DNA from: CALINF01 sp039990395
GTDB lineage: Bacteria; Pseudomonadota; Gammaproteobacteria; Pseudomonadales; Halieaceae
Assembly: GCA_039990395.1 (NCBI GenBank)
Contig: JBDXFZ010000146.1
Span: 1,054,001-1,118,000 of the forward strand
Length of the DNA stretch: 64,000 nucleotides
Direction of reading: 5' to 3'
Shown here in pieces: positions 8,856 through 17,528 of this stretch. Positions within the stretch are counted from its first letter, which is position 1. Every line of letters begins with the position of its first letter. Below the pieces are notes generated by a model. The model was not told where the DNA came from, did no database searches, and saw nothing but the letters and a program-made list of their open reading frames with translations. The position numbers were made by a program, and so were the translations under genes.

Positions 8856-10109
8856 TTACATGCTTTCGATGATCTTTTCGCCAAACTCAGAACAGGACAC
8901 CAGAGTGGCGCCGTCCATCAAACGCTCAAAATCATAGGTAACAGTGCCGTTTTGGATGGCGCCGTTCATACCATTGATAATGAGATCAGCAGCTTCGTTC
9001 CAACCCATATGACGCAACATCATTTCAGCTGACAGAATCAGCGAACCGGGATTCACCTTATCCTGACCTGCGTACTTTGGTGCGGTGCCATGTGTGGCTT
9101 CGAACAATGCAATGGTGTCTGACAGGTTCGCACCAGGTGCGATTCCAATACCACCAACCTGTGCTGCCAGAGCATCCGAGAGATAGTCTCCGTTCAGGTT
9201 CAGCGTGGCAACGACACTGTAATCACGAGGACGCGTCAGAATCTGTTGCAGCATCGCATCAGCAATGACGTCTTTAACGATGATTTCGCGACCCGTATTC
9301 GGGTTCTTCATCGACACCCAGGGGCCGCCATCCAGCAACTCTCCACCAAACTCTTCCTGAGCCAGCTCGTAGCCCCAATCCCGGAATGCGCCTTCGGTGA
9401 ACTTCATGATGTTGCCTTTATGCACCAAGGTAACCGAATCGAGATCTTGGTCTATCGCATACTGGATGGCTTTGCGTACTAACCGCTTCGTGCCTTCCTC
9501 AGATACAGGCTTGATGCCGATACCCACTTCTTGCGGGAAGCGAATCTTGGTTGCGCCCATTTCCTTAATCAGAAAGTCGACGACCTTCTGCGCTTCTTCT
9601 GTACCAGCCTGATATTCAATACCGGCGTAAATGTCTTCGGAATTTTCACGGAAGATCACCATGTTGCAGGCGCCTGGATCTTTGACCGGTGACGGGACGC
9701 CTTCGAACCAGCGTACTGGTCGCAGGCAAGTATAGAGATCGAGCTCCTGTCGCAGTGCAACGTTCAGAGAACGGAAGCCGCCACCAACTGGAGTGGTCAG
9801 GGGTCCTTTTATGCCAACAGAGTATTCCTTGATTGCATCCAGTGTCTCTTCGGGGAACCAGTCGCCGTCATATAGCTCTGCGGCTTTCTCGCCCGTATAG
9901 ATCTCCATCCAAGAGATTTTCTTGCTGCCGCCGTATGCCTTGGCAACCGAGGCGTCGACCACTTTGATCATCACCGGACTGATATCAACGCCGATACCGT
10001 CTCCTTCGATGTAAGGGATGATAGGATTGTCGGGAATGTTCAGGCTGTTATCTTCATTTACGACGATTTTTTCGCCTTCACCTGGCACCTGAATATGCTT
10101 GTAGCCCAT
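8856..10109 (-). CDS. icd: NADP-dependent isocitrate dehydrogenase
   Basis: Icd oxidatively decarboxylates isocitrate to 2-oxoglutarate in the TCA cycle, producing NADPH. The 417-residue protein is nearly collinear with Pseudomonas and E. coli Icd throughout. The substrate-binding RSLNVALRQ contains Ser114, the residue phosphorylated by AceK in E. coli. NLNGDYLSDALAAQVGGIG and HGTAPKYAGQDKVNPGS are the metal and nucleotide signatures. The ATG at 10109 is chosen because GGAG lies six bases upstream and the MGYKHIQVP start matches Pseudomonas. Another ATG four codons earlier (10121) is in frame. The gene is monocistronic, diverges from rluE, and ends at a strong terminator. Confidence 0.96.
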   Translation of the reverse strand: MGYKHIQVPGEGEKIVVNEDNSLNIPDNPIIPYIEGDGIGVDISPVMIKVVDASVAKAYGGSKKISWMEIYTGEKAAELYDGDWFPEETLDAIKEYSVGIKGPLTTPVGGGFRSLNVALRQELDLYTCLRPVRWFEGVPSPVKDPGACNMVIFRENSEDIYAGIEYQAGTEEAQKVVDFLIKEMGATKIRFPQEVGIGIKPVSEEGTKRLVRKAIQYAIDQDLDSVTLVHKGNIMKFTEGAFRDWGYELAQEEFGGELLDGGPWVSMKNPNTGREIIVKDVIADAMLQQILTRPRDYSVVATLNLNGDYLSDALAAQVGGIGIAPGANLSDTIALFEATHGTAPKYAGQDKVNPGSLILSAEMMLRHMGWNEAADLIINGMNGAIQNGTVTYDFERLMDGATLVSCSEFGEKIIESM

Positions 10110-10253
10110 GATGTACTCCATGTATGCGGGTTATTAGAGAGCCGGGACGAGATACCCTCGTAAGGCTGTCCCAAACTGAGCCGGCAGATTGTAGCAGATT
10201 TATTTTCGAATCTCCTGACCAAATAATGACCTGTAAGACGAGAGAAGGTACGA

Positions 10254-10868
10254 ATGGCAAACGTGATATTGCTGAACAAGCCCTTTGCGGTGCTGAGCCA
10301 ATTTACTGACGACGAGGGGCGCAAGACACTGGCCGACTTTCTCAGTGCGCCAGGCTTTCGTGTAGCAGGTAGACTCGACTACGAGTCTGAAGGACTACTC
10401 GTGCTAACCAACGATGGTGCGCTGCAGCAAAGAATCGCCCACCCCCGCCACAAGCACTGGAAAACCTACTGGGTGCAGGTTGAAGGGCTTATCAGCGCCA
10501 CTGCACTTGAACAGTTAAAAGCCGGCGTCGACCTAAAAGATGGTCGCACACAGCCAGCGCGCGCCAGGTTGATGGAGCCACCTGCGTTGTGGGAACGTGA
10601 TCCTCCAGTGCGCGTCCGCAAGACTGTACCCGACAGTTGGTTCGAACTGTCTATCTCTGAGGGCAAAAACCGCCAGGTTCGGCGTATGACGGCTGCCGTC
10701 GGCTTTCCTACCTTGAGACTGGTACGTACTCAGGTGGGTGACTGGTCGCTCAACAGCCTCCTGCCGGGCCAGCATAAGGGCTTAAGTGTTCACTCGCCCA
10801 CTTCTATCCCCACGCCCAGACGACCCGGAAGGCGCAGCGCAGACAGAAAAGGAGGAAACTCACGATGA
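10254..10868 (+). CDS. rluE: 23S rRNA pseudouridine synthase RluE
   Basis: This RsuA/RluB/E/F-family enzyme should isomerise a uridine in 23S rRNA (U2457 in E. coli). The catalytic aspartate lies in GRLDYESEGLLVLTNDG (about residues 39-56). The conserved NRQVRRMTAAVGFPTLRLVR motif lies near residues 140-160. It has no N-terminal S4 domain, as in RluE. The C-terminal tail of about 25 residues is basic and probably binds RNA. It is the first gene of a seven-gene rightward cluster, and its TGA overlaps the ATG of nudJ by four bases. Confidence 0.9.
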   Translation: MANVILLNKPFAVLSQFTDDEGRKTLADFLSAPGFRVAGRLDYESEGLLVLTNDGALQQRIAHPRHKHWKTYWVQVEGLISATALEQLKAGVDLKDGRTQPARARLMEPPALWERDPPVRVRKTVPDSWFELSISEGKNRQVRRMTAAVGFPTLRLVRTQVGDWSLNSLLPGQHKGLSVHSPTSIPTPRRPGRRSADRKGGNSR

Positions 10869-11317
10869 GTACCTGGAAACCCAACGCCACCGTCGCAACC
10901 GTTATCGAAGACAACGGGCGCTACTTATTGGTGGAGGAACGCGACAAGACATCTGGCCAAATTGTGTTTAATCAGCCAGCAGGCCATCTAGAGCAGAATG
11001 AATCGTTGATAGAGGCTGCTTATCGAGAAACCCTCGAGGAGACTGGTTGGGAAATTGGTATCACCGGGATCATCAGTGTCGCCCTCTATACATCCCCGGC
11101 CAACGGTATCACCTACCATCGCACCACGTTTGCGGGCGACCCTGTGCGAGCGCTTGAAAATGCGGTGCTTGATCCCGATATTCTGGCTGTACATTGGCTG
11201 GACTATGATGAGATCAGAGCACAGTCTGCTAAACTGCGCAGCCCGTTGGTATTGGCCTCAATAGAGCGTCAACGCAGCGGCACCTGTTTTCCCCTGGATG
11301 TTATTGCAAACGTATGA
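10865..11317 (+). CDS. nudJ: Nudix phosphatase NudJ
   Basis: A 150-residue Nudix hydrolase matching E. coli NudJ (YmfB), which hydrolyses hydroxymethylpyrimidine pyrophosphate and nucleoside di- and triphosphates. The Nudix box is intact: GHLEQNE, seven residues, then RETLEETGW. Those glutamates bind the catalytic Mg2+. ATGA overlaps join it to rluE upstream and mnmA downstream, so the three are translationally coupled. The rluE-nudJ-mnmA-hflD-purB order is the one seen in enterobacteria and pseudomonads, which strengthens the name. Confidence 0.9.
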   Translation: MSTWKPNATVATVIEDNGRYLLVEERDKTSGQIVFNQPAGHLEQNESLIEAAYRETLEETGWEIGITGIISVALYTSPANGITYHRTTFAGDPVRALENAVLDPDILAVHWLDYDEIRAQSAKLRSPLVLASIERQRSGTCFPLDVIANV

Positions 11318-12405
11318 GTCTGAATAGCGCAACCAAAGTGATCGTTGGCATGTCCGGCGGCGTCGATTCTTCCGTGTCAGCATTGCTGCTGAGGGAACAA
11401 GGTTATGCAGTGGAAGGCCTGTTCATGAAGAATTGGGAAGAAGACGATGGCACCGAGTATTGCACAGCTAAAGAGGATTTCGCCGATGCACAGGCTGTTG
11501 CCGACAAGCTGGACATTAAGCTGCATGGCGCAAATTTCGCCGCAGAGTACTGGGACAACGTATTCGAACACTTTCTCGCCGAATATCGCGCTGGTCGCAC
11601 ACCCAATCCCGACATACTGTGCAACCGTGAAATCAAGTTCAAGGCGTTTCTTGAATATGCGCTGATGCTGGGCGCTGATCATATTGCCACGGGGCACTAC
11701 ACCCGTCGTGGCGAGTCGGATGGGAAAGCCACCCTGCTAAAGGGCCTGGATCCCAACAAAGATCAGAGTTACTTTCTGCACGCTGTAGGACATCACGAAC
11801 TAGAGAAAACACTGTTTCCCATTGGCGATATCAACAAACCTGAAGTACGGAAACTGGCCGAGCGAGAGGGCCTGACTACCCACAATAAAAAAGACTCCAC
11901 TGGCATTTGCTTCATCGGAGAAAGGCGCTTCGCTGACTTTTTGCAGCAGTACCTACCCGCGCAGCCAGGTGACATTCATAGCCTGGATGGTGAAAACCTG
12001 GGGCAGCATCAAGGCCTGATGTATCACACCATCGGCCAGCGACAGGGACTTGGCATTGGCGGGCTGGCCAATCACGGTGATGCCCCATGGTACGTAGTCG
12101 ATAAAGACCTCAGCAACAACGTGCTGCTCGTAGCTCAGGGTAATAACCATCCTGCCCTGTTCAAACACGAATTATTCGTTTCAGAGATTTTCTGGGTAGC
12201 CGGCGAGGCGCCAGTGCTGCCATTAGAGTGCTCCGCCAAAGTACGCTATCGGCAGGCTGACCAGAGCTGCACCGTGCACGCTGTCGATACAGGCTTTCAA
12301 GTTCATTTCGATGAACCCCAGCGTGCTGTGACACCGGGACAATCAGTCGTTTTCTACCTTGGCGATCACTGCCTCGGTGGCGGTGTGATTGAGCGGAGCC
12401 AATAG
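11314..12405 (+). CDS. mnmA: tRNA-specific 2-thiouridylase MnmA
   Basis: MnmA adds sulfur to C2 of the wobble uridine (U34) in tRNAs for Lys, Glu and Gln, using ATP and persulfide sulfur relayed by the Tus proteins. The PP-loop SGGVDSS (residues 14-20) binds ATP. The two catalytic cysteines are Cys103 (NPDILCN) and Cys199 (STGICFIGER). The 363-residue length is normal. TusA, the first sulfur relay protein, is encoded at 56.8-57.1 kb, and one of the substrate tRNAs, tRNA-Glu(UUC), lies at 52.3 kb. One base separates mnmA from hflD. Confidence 0.96.
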   Translation: MSLNSATKVIVGMSGGVDSSVSALLLREQGYAVEGLFMKNWEEDDGTEYCTAKEDFADAQAVADKLDIKLHGANFAAEYWDNVFEHFLAEYRAGRTPNPDILCNREIKFKAFLEYALMLGADHIATGHYTRRGESDGKATLLKGLDPNKDQSYFLHAVGHHELEKTLFPIGDINKPEVRKLAEREGLTTHNKKDSTGICFIGERRFADFLQQYLPAQPGDIHSLDGENLGQHQGLMYHTIGQRQGLGIGGLANHGDAPWYVVDKDLSNNVLLVAQGNNHPALFKHELFVSEIFWVAGEAPVLPLECSAKVRYRQADQSCTVHAVDTGFQVHFDEPQRAVTPGQSVVFYLGDHCLGGGVIERSQ

Positions 12406-12406
12406 G

Positions 12407-13051
12407 ATGACTGCACCGGCAATGTCCAGCTTGGAGCAACAGGTGGTTGCACTAGCTGGCGTGGCACAGGCTGCCCGTATGGTTGACCAAATATCCAAGA
12501 CCGGCAGCTATCCCATTGAGTTTCTCGAGCCCTCTATTCACAGCCTGTTCGAATTTGAACCCGAACGTATCGTGGACCTCTACGGTGGACTCGCCGGGGT
12601 CAAGCTTGGTATGCAGAATTTAAGCAATCTTTTGGCCAACCGCGAAGCTGAAGAGAATGCTGATATTGTGCGCTACGTGTTTGGCATCCTTTATCTTGAG
12701 CGCAAATTTTCCTCCAACCCGCAGATGATGTCGGTTGTGCGCTCCAGGCTGGAGCACGCAAGTTTCAATGCTGAGCATTTTGCAGGTCACGTTAATGGCG
12801 TCTGTCGCAATATTTCTGCTATTTACGAAGATACGCTGAGCCAACTTAAGTTTCGTATCAAAGTAAATGGCAGTGCTCAGCACCTCCAGAACGACCAGAA
12901 CGCTGCCATTATTCGCTCACTGCTACTTACAGGCATTCGTGCTGGCTATGCCTGGAGACAAGTAGGCGGGCGGCGATGGAAGCTACTGCTGCAACGCAAG
13001 CAGTTACTTAACCTGTCGCAACAACTGTCGCGCGGTCTCGACGTGGTGTAA
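12407..13051 (+). CDS. hflD: HflD family protein
   Basis: A 214-residue, mostly helical protein matching E. coli HflD (213 residues), a peripheral inner-membrane protein known for modulating lambda CII stability. Its normal cellular role is not settled. Features in common include the LVALAGVAQAARMV-like opening, the LYGGLAGVKLGMQNL helix, and YVFGILYLERKF. The ATG at 12407 follows a GGAG by eight bases. The open frame extends 18 bases upstream to a TTG inside mnmA, which is unlikely to be the start. It lies between mnmA and purB, its usual place. Confidence 0.9.
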   Translation: MTAPAMSSLEQQVVALAGVAQAARMVDQISKTGSYPIEFLEPSIHSLFEFEPERIVDLYGGLAGVKLGMQNLSNLLANREAEENADIVRYVFGILYLERKFSSNPQMMSVVRSRLEHASFNAEHFAGHVNGVCRNISAIYEDTLSQLKFRIKVNGSAQHLQNDQNAAIIRSLLLTGIRAGYAWRQVGGRRWKLLLQRKQLLNLSQQLSRGLDVV

Positions 13052-13081
13052 AATCGCGGTCTTTTCCGACCGGAGCACATC

Positions 13082-14452
13082 ATGGACCTGTCCGCGCTCA
13101 GCGCTGTTTCCCCTATCGACGGCCGCTATGGCAATAAAACCGCCCCCTTACGTGACGTTTTCAGTGAGTTCGGCCTGATTAAGCGCAGAGTATTAGTGGA
13201 GGTTAGATGGCTACAATGCCTTGCCCAACATCCAGAGATTCTAGAGGTGCCCGCGTTGTCTCCCACGGCCAACGCACTACTTGAGAATATCGCGCTGGAT
13301 TTCAGTGAAATCGACGCTAGACGTATCAAGGATATTGAAGCAACCACAAATCACGATGTGAAAGCAGTCGAGTACTTTGTAAAAGAACGCTTCGCTGGCA
13401 ACGCAGAGCTTGAAGCGATCAGTGAATTCGTGCACTTTGCCTGCACCTCGGAAGATATTAACAACCTATCACACGCCCTGATGCTGAACGATGGCGTCAC
13501 CGATGTGCTACGCCCAACCATGCTGCGCATTATCGACACCCTCGTCGACCTCGCAGAGTCCTGCAAAGATGTCTCTATGCTGTCGCGTACCCACGGCCAG
13601 ACCGCTAGCCCAACCACCATGGGCAAGGAAGTTGCTAATGTCGTGGCGCGCCTGCGCAGACAAATGGACCTACTGGATCGCGTCGAATATCTTGGAAAAA
13701 TCAATGGTGCCGTAGGCAACTACAATGCACATCTGTCGGCCTACCCCGATATCGACTGGCAGTCTAATGCCGAAGCATTCGTGACATCGCTTGGTTTAAC
13801 CTTCAACCCCTACACTACCCAGATCGAGCCACACGACTATATGGCTGAGCTATTTGACTCCCTTTCACGTTTCAACACGATACTGATCGACTTCAACCGA
13901 GACATCTGGGCCTATATCTCACTGGGTTACTTCAAGCAGAAGACTATTGCTGGTGAGGTGGGTTCATCCACCATGCCACACAAGGTCAACCCGATAGATT
14001 TCGAGAACTCGGAGGGCAATCTCGGCCTTGCTAACGCCCTCTTCACTCACCTATCGATAAAGCTTCCTGTTAGCCGATGGCAACGCGATTTAACGGACTC
14101 CACTGTGCTGCGAAATATGGGCGTTGGTGTCGGCTATAGCCTTATTGCCTATGAGGCAGCACTGAAAGGCATCGGCAAGCTCGAGCTTAATCACTCTAGA
14201 CTCGCCGCCGACCTGGACAGTAGCTGGGAGGTGCTGGCAGAACCTATACAGACGGTGATGCGTAGATATGGCATTGAAAAACCCTACGAGAAACTCAAAG
14301 CACTCACGCGTGGCCAGGATATGAGCGCCGAGGTTATTCGCGAGTTTGTAGAGCAGCTGGACATCCCAGAGCAGGCCAGAAAGGAGCTGTTAGCGCTTAC
14401 GCCGGCAGACTATATCGGCAATGCTGTAAGCCAGACCGAGGCCCTACGCTAA
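13082..14452 (+). CDS. purB: adenylosuccinate lyase
   Basis: PurB cleaves SAICAR to AICAR and adenylosuccinate to AMP in purine synthesis. The 456-residue protein belongs to the fumarase/aspartase superfamily. It shows the fumarate-lyase signature GEVGSSTMPHKVNP, whose serine is the catalytic base, the early TNHDVKAVEYF motif, and the SRTHGQTASPTTMGKE segment carrying a catalytic histidine. The length is the same as in E. coli. It lies 30 bases after hflD and 2 bases before roxA. Confidence 0.97.
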   Translation: MDLSALSAVSPIDGRYGNKTAPLRDVFSEFGLIKRRVLVEVRWLQCLAQHPEILEVPALSPTANALLENIALDFSEIDARRIKDIEATTNHDVKAVEYFVKERFAGNAELEAISEFVHFACTSEDINNLSHALMLNDGVTDVLRPTMLRIIDTLVDLAESCKDVSMLSRTHGQTASPTTMGKEVANVVARLRRQMDLLDRVEYLGKINGAVGNYNAHLSAYPDIDWQSNAEAFVTSLGLTFNPYTTQIEPHDYMAELFDSLSRFNTILIDFNRDIWAYISLGYFKQKTIAGEVGSSTMPHKVNPIDFENSEGNLGLANALFTHLSIKLPVSRWQRDLTDSTVLRNMGVGVGYSLIAYEAALKGIGKLELNHSRLAADLDSSWEVLAEPIQTVMRRYGIEKPYEKLKALTRGQDMSAEVIREFVEQLDIPEQARKELLALTPADYIGNAVSQTEALR

Positions 14453-14454
14453 GC

Positions 14455-15591
14455 GTGACTATTTATGGCCTGGCGTTGAATCAGGAGCTATTCCTGCGCG
14501 ACTATTGGCAACGCAAGCCGCTGCTGATACGCAACACTGCTGATGACTACACTGCGCCGATCGACGCCAACACGGTGGCAGGGCTCGCACTGGAAGAATG
14601 TGTAGAGAGCCGGATCATCGAGAACGCCAATGACGCGTGGTCTGTACATCACGGACCCTTTTCAGAGCAAGACTTTGCGCGTGAGCATCCATGGACCTTA
14701 CTGGTACAGGCTGTGGATCATTATCTGCCCGATGTGGCGAAGCTTAGACAGTGGGCCGACTTTATCCCCCACTGGCGCGTTGACGATGTGATGGTGAGTT
14801 TTGCGAGCGACGGTGGCAGCGTTGGGCCCCACTATGACCACTATGATGTCTTTCTGCTGCAAGGCGAGGGGGAGCGGTTGTGGCGGTTGGGACAGCATTG
14901 CGATGACTCTTCTGCCTTGCTTGATCACGACCAGATCCGTGTACTTGCTGACTTCGAGCAAACACAGGAATATCTGTTAGGACCCGGCGATATGCTTTAC
15001 GTGCCCCCGGGGTTAGCTCACTGGGGTATTGCACAAGGCGAGTGCACTACCTTTTCCATCGGCTTTCGCGCGCCCACGGTAAGCGACCTACTCTCCCGCT
15101 TTACTGACTCTGCACTGGAGTCGACTCGCCCGGACGCGTTTTTTACTGATGCCGGACGTGCCACGCCACGCAGACCGGGCGAGATAGAACTTGTCGATAT
15201 AGAACGTGCGCGGAAAATTGCTATCGCAACTCTACAAGCAAACAATCAATCTCAGTGGTTTGGCGAATTGGTGACAGAGCCTCGCTACCCTTTAGATGAG
15301 CTTCTGGATGAAGCACAAGCGTCGGCCGCGTTAGATCATGCGCAGAGCCTCCAAGTAAACCCCTCGGCGAAGCTTGCATGGCAAGAGCAGGATAACGAAA
15401 TAGCGGTGTTCGCAAATGGCCTGAGCTCAATCCAGGACAAATGCGTGCTTGCCCACTTGCTTGAGCTGTGTGATAACCGAAAGTTAGGCGGACAAGAACT
15501 TGCGCAGGCGCGCGCGCAGCGTGAGGCTCGCCAACTGCTGATCGATTTACTTTGCGCGGGGGTGCTGCTTTCAGATGACGAACACGACTGA
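14455..15591 (+). CDS. roxA: ribosomal protein uL16 arginine hydroxylase RoxA (YcfD), JmjC/cupin
   Basis: This 2-oxoglutarate/Fe(II) oxygenase hydroxylates an arginine of ribosomal protein uL16. The JmjC domain supplies the iron triad His126 and Asp128 (GPHYDHYD) and His189 (PPGLAHWG), almost exactly the E. coli YcfD positions. The C-terminal winged-helix dimerisation region follows the family's SVGFRAP-like element (here SIGFRAP). The GTG start lies two bases after purB. At 378 residues it is close to E. coli (373). Its 3' end overlaps the GNAT gene by 17 bases, so the two are probably co-translated. Confidence 0.92.
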   Translation: MTIYGLALNQELFLRDYWQRKPLLIRNTADDYTAPIDANTVAGLALEECVESRIIENANDAWSVHHGPFSEQDFAREHPWTLLVQAVDHYLPDVAKLRQWADFIPHWRVDDVMVSFASDGGSVGPHYDHYDVFLLQGEGERLWRLGQHCDDSSALLDHDQIRVLADFEQTQEYLLGPGDMLYVPPGLAHWGIAQGECTTFSIGFRAPTVSDLLSRFTDSALESTRPDAFFTDAGRATPRRPGEIELVDIERARKIAIATLQANNQSQWFGELVTEPRYPLDELLDEAQASAALDHAQSLQVNPSAKLAWQEQDNEIAVFANGLSSIQDKCVLAHLLELCDNRKLGGQELAQARAQREARQLLIDLLCAGVLLSDDEHD

Positions 15592-16513
15592 AAATTTAAC
15601 GACCACTGTTGTTGAGTGGGAAGATCAAAAAGAGTCGCTGCGGGCTATACGAGAGCGTGTTTTTATTGAGGAGCAGCAAGTCCCGCGCGAGATAGAATGG
15701 GATGGGCAAGACGAGAACGCGACTCATGTACTAAGCCTGCTTCAGTCGCAAACCAGCACGACACCTGTAGCCTGCGGACGCCTATTGGAAGACGGCAAGA
15801 TTGGTAGAATGGCTGTCCTTTCGCACTATAGAGGTAGAGGGTATGGCCGGGCTGTACTGGACGCCCTTATTGATGCGGCCAAAGAGCAAGGTAAGCCGTC
15901 GGTGTATTTGCATGCGCAATCGCACGCTAGCGACTTCTACGCTAAAGCCGGCTTCGAACCCTATGACGAGCCGTTTGAGGAGGCAGGCATTCCCCACATT
16001 GCCATGCAGCGTACTCTCGATTATCGCAAGCGCACAACGTTTCTGCAGGGGGTCGCCTATCCTCATCCATTTGATGAGCTCGCTATAGGATTATGCCAAA
16101 CCGCCTCGCGACATCTCTGCATCCTTAGCCCCACACTCGACAGCAAGGTATTCGACAACCGGGAACTGACACAGGCGCTCAGTGCATTGGCTCGACGAGG
16201 TCGACAGTCACAGATTCGTATTTTGGTGCAGGATTCCAGAGCTATTGTTCAACGTGGGCATCGCCTGCTGGAGCTATCGAGGCGACTCCCCACGAAGATC
16301 AAGTTACACAAACTGGCTGAACATCCTGACTGGAAGGGCCAGACTGTCATTATTCGAGATCGCGACGGGGTGCTATTCAAACCGGGCGATACTGATCACA
16401 AAGGGTTTTATGAACCGGACTCGCCCTCTTCTACTTTGCAGCATCTCGATCTGTTTGACGAGCTGTGGCGCCACAGTGCACAAGATGTAGAGTTTAGGTC
16501 TATGGGGCTATAA
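15575..16513 (+). CDS. GNAT acetyltransferase fused to a C-terminal DUF7931-type domain
   Basis: A 312-residue two-part protein. Residues 1-150 form an ElaA-like GNAT domain with the acetyl-CoA-binding RGRGYG loop (86-91) and a KAGFEPYDEPFEEAGIPHIAM ending. Residues 155-312 form a second domain containing LGLCQTASRH-like, RILVQDSR and GHRLLELSRRLP segments. It resembles the DUF7931 domain and loosely the phospholipase-D-like fold, but has no HKD motif. The ATG lies inside roxA behind no strong ribosome-binding site, which suggests coupling. Substrate unknown. The context suggests a ribosomal or RNA-related target, but that is only inference. Confidence 0.8.
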   Translation: MTNTTENLTTTVVEWEDQKESLRAIRERVFIEEQQVPREIEWDGQDENATHVLSLLQSQTSTTPVACGRLLEDGKIGRMAVLSHYRGRGYGRAVLDALIDAAKEQGKPSVYLHAQSHASDFYAKAGFEPYDEPFEEAGIPHIAMQRTLDYRKRTTFLQGVAYPHPFDELAIGLCQTASRHLCILSPTLDSKVFDNRELTQALSALARRGRQSQIRILVQDSRAIVQRGHRLLELSRRLPTKIKLHKLAEHPDWKGQTVIIRDRDGVLFKPGDTDHKGFYEPDSPSSTLQHLDLFDELWRHSAQDVEFRSMGL

Positions 16514-16547
16514 CGCGCCCTCGGCATCGGCTAGTAATCTTATTCGG

Positions 16548-17354
16548 CTATTTCCGACCGCCAAAGACACGTTGCCAAAGGCTGGTGTCTGAGTTTTTTT
16601 GCGCCAGCGCAGGTTTCACATCAATCGGAGCAACCAGCGCAGGGTCGATATTATCAAGAATAGCGCGCGGTCGATCCTGGACCAGTCGAGCTGCCTCCTC
16701 TTCGCCAACGATAATTGCCGCAGCGGCACGAGCTTCGCTTAACTCTGGGGTGCGATTCTTCAGATTATGGCCATCTGAAGCGAGCAGGTGAGTGACGCCA
16801 TCGCTCAGAAAACGCTGTGAAAGTTTTTGCACACGCCCGCCAAACCGTCCCATGAGCGCCCCACCAGTTAGCTGTATCCACGCACCCATTTGCGCGGCTT
16901 GAATGAATTGATCGTAGTGGTCTTCTATGTACGATAAACGCTCGGGATGCGTGATCACAGGGACATAGCCACTGGCGATCACATTGTGCAACAGATCCAG
17001 CATCCCTGGCGGCGCTACATGATGCGGTGGTTCGAAGAGGAAATAACGACTTTGATTGATCGTTGGCAAGGTGCCCGCATTCAGGCCAGAAACAAGTTCG
17101 GGGGTAATCTGAATATCCGCGCCGTAAGTAATTTGCAGCGGGATTTCTGCGTTTTCCAGCTCCGCGCGAAACCCTTCTACCGCCTCACGAATGCCTTCGA
17201 CGGTATTCTCAAACAAACCCGGATAAATGTGCGGCGTGCACGCGGTAACAGTGATTCCGTCTGCCACCGCCAAACGCGCCATTTCCAGCGCCATATCGAG
17301 GCTTCTGGCACCGTCATCGATTCCCGGTAGCATGTGGCAATGTAGGTCGATCAT
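16548..17354 (-). CDS. PHP-type tyrosine-protein phosphatase (CpsB/YwqE/CapC family)
   Basis: A 268-residue protein of the PHP superfamily. In Gram-positives, relatives (CpsB, YwqE) dephosphorylate the tyrosine kinases that control capsule synthesis, using Mn2+. Metal-binding motifs are clear: DLHCHMLPGIDDGA at the N-terminus, CTPHIYPG near residue 50, VITHPERL near 145 and LLASDGHN near 200. No polysaccharide or tyrosine-kinase gene lies nearby, so the substrate is open. It diverges from aruI with 174 bases between the starts. Confidence 0.85.
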   Translation of the reverse strand: MIDLHCHMLPGIDDGARSLDMALEMARLAVADGITVTACTPHIYPGLFENTVEGIREAVEGFRAELENAEIPLQITYGADIQITPELVSGLNAGTLPTINQSRYFLFEPPHHVAPPGMLDLLHNVIASGYVPVITHPERLSYIEDHYDQFIQAAQMGAWIQLTGGALMGRFGGRVQKLSQRFLSDGVTHLLASDGHNLKNRTPELSEARAAAAIIVGEEEAARLVQDRPRAILDNIDPALVAPIDVKPALAQKNSDTSLWQRVFGGRK

Positions 17355-17528
17355 TCTGAGTTTCAGCTCCTATTCAACAAGTCGATGATAGCCTGTAATC
17401 AAGCCTCATCACAGTGGTCACGAATCGGATACCTCTGGCCATCCATGCCGGCCCAACTGGGGAAAAATCGTCTCGCAGAGGGTCGCCCACACGGTTAGAA
17501 TGGGCGCCCGATAACTTAAGGACACGCT

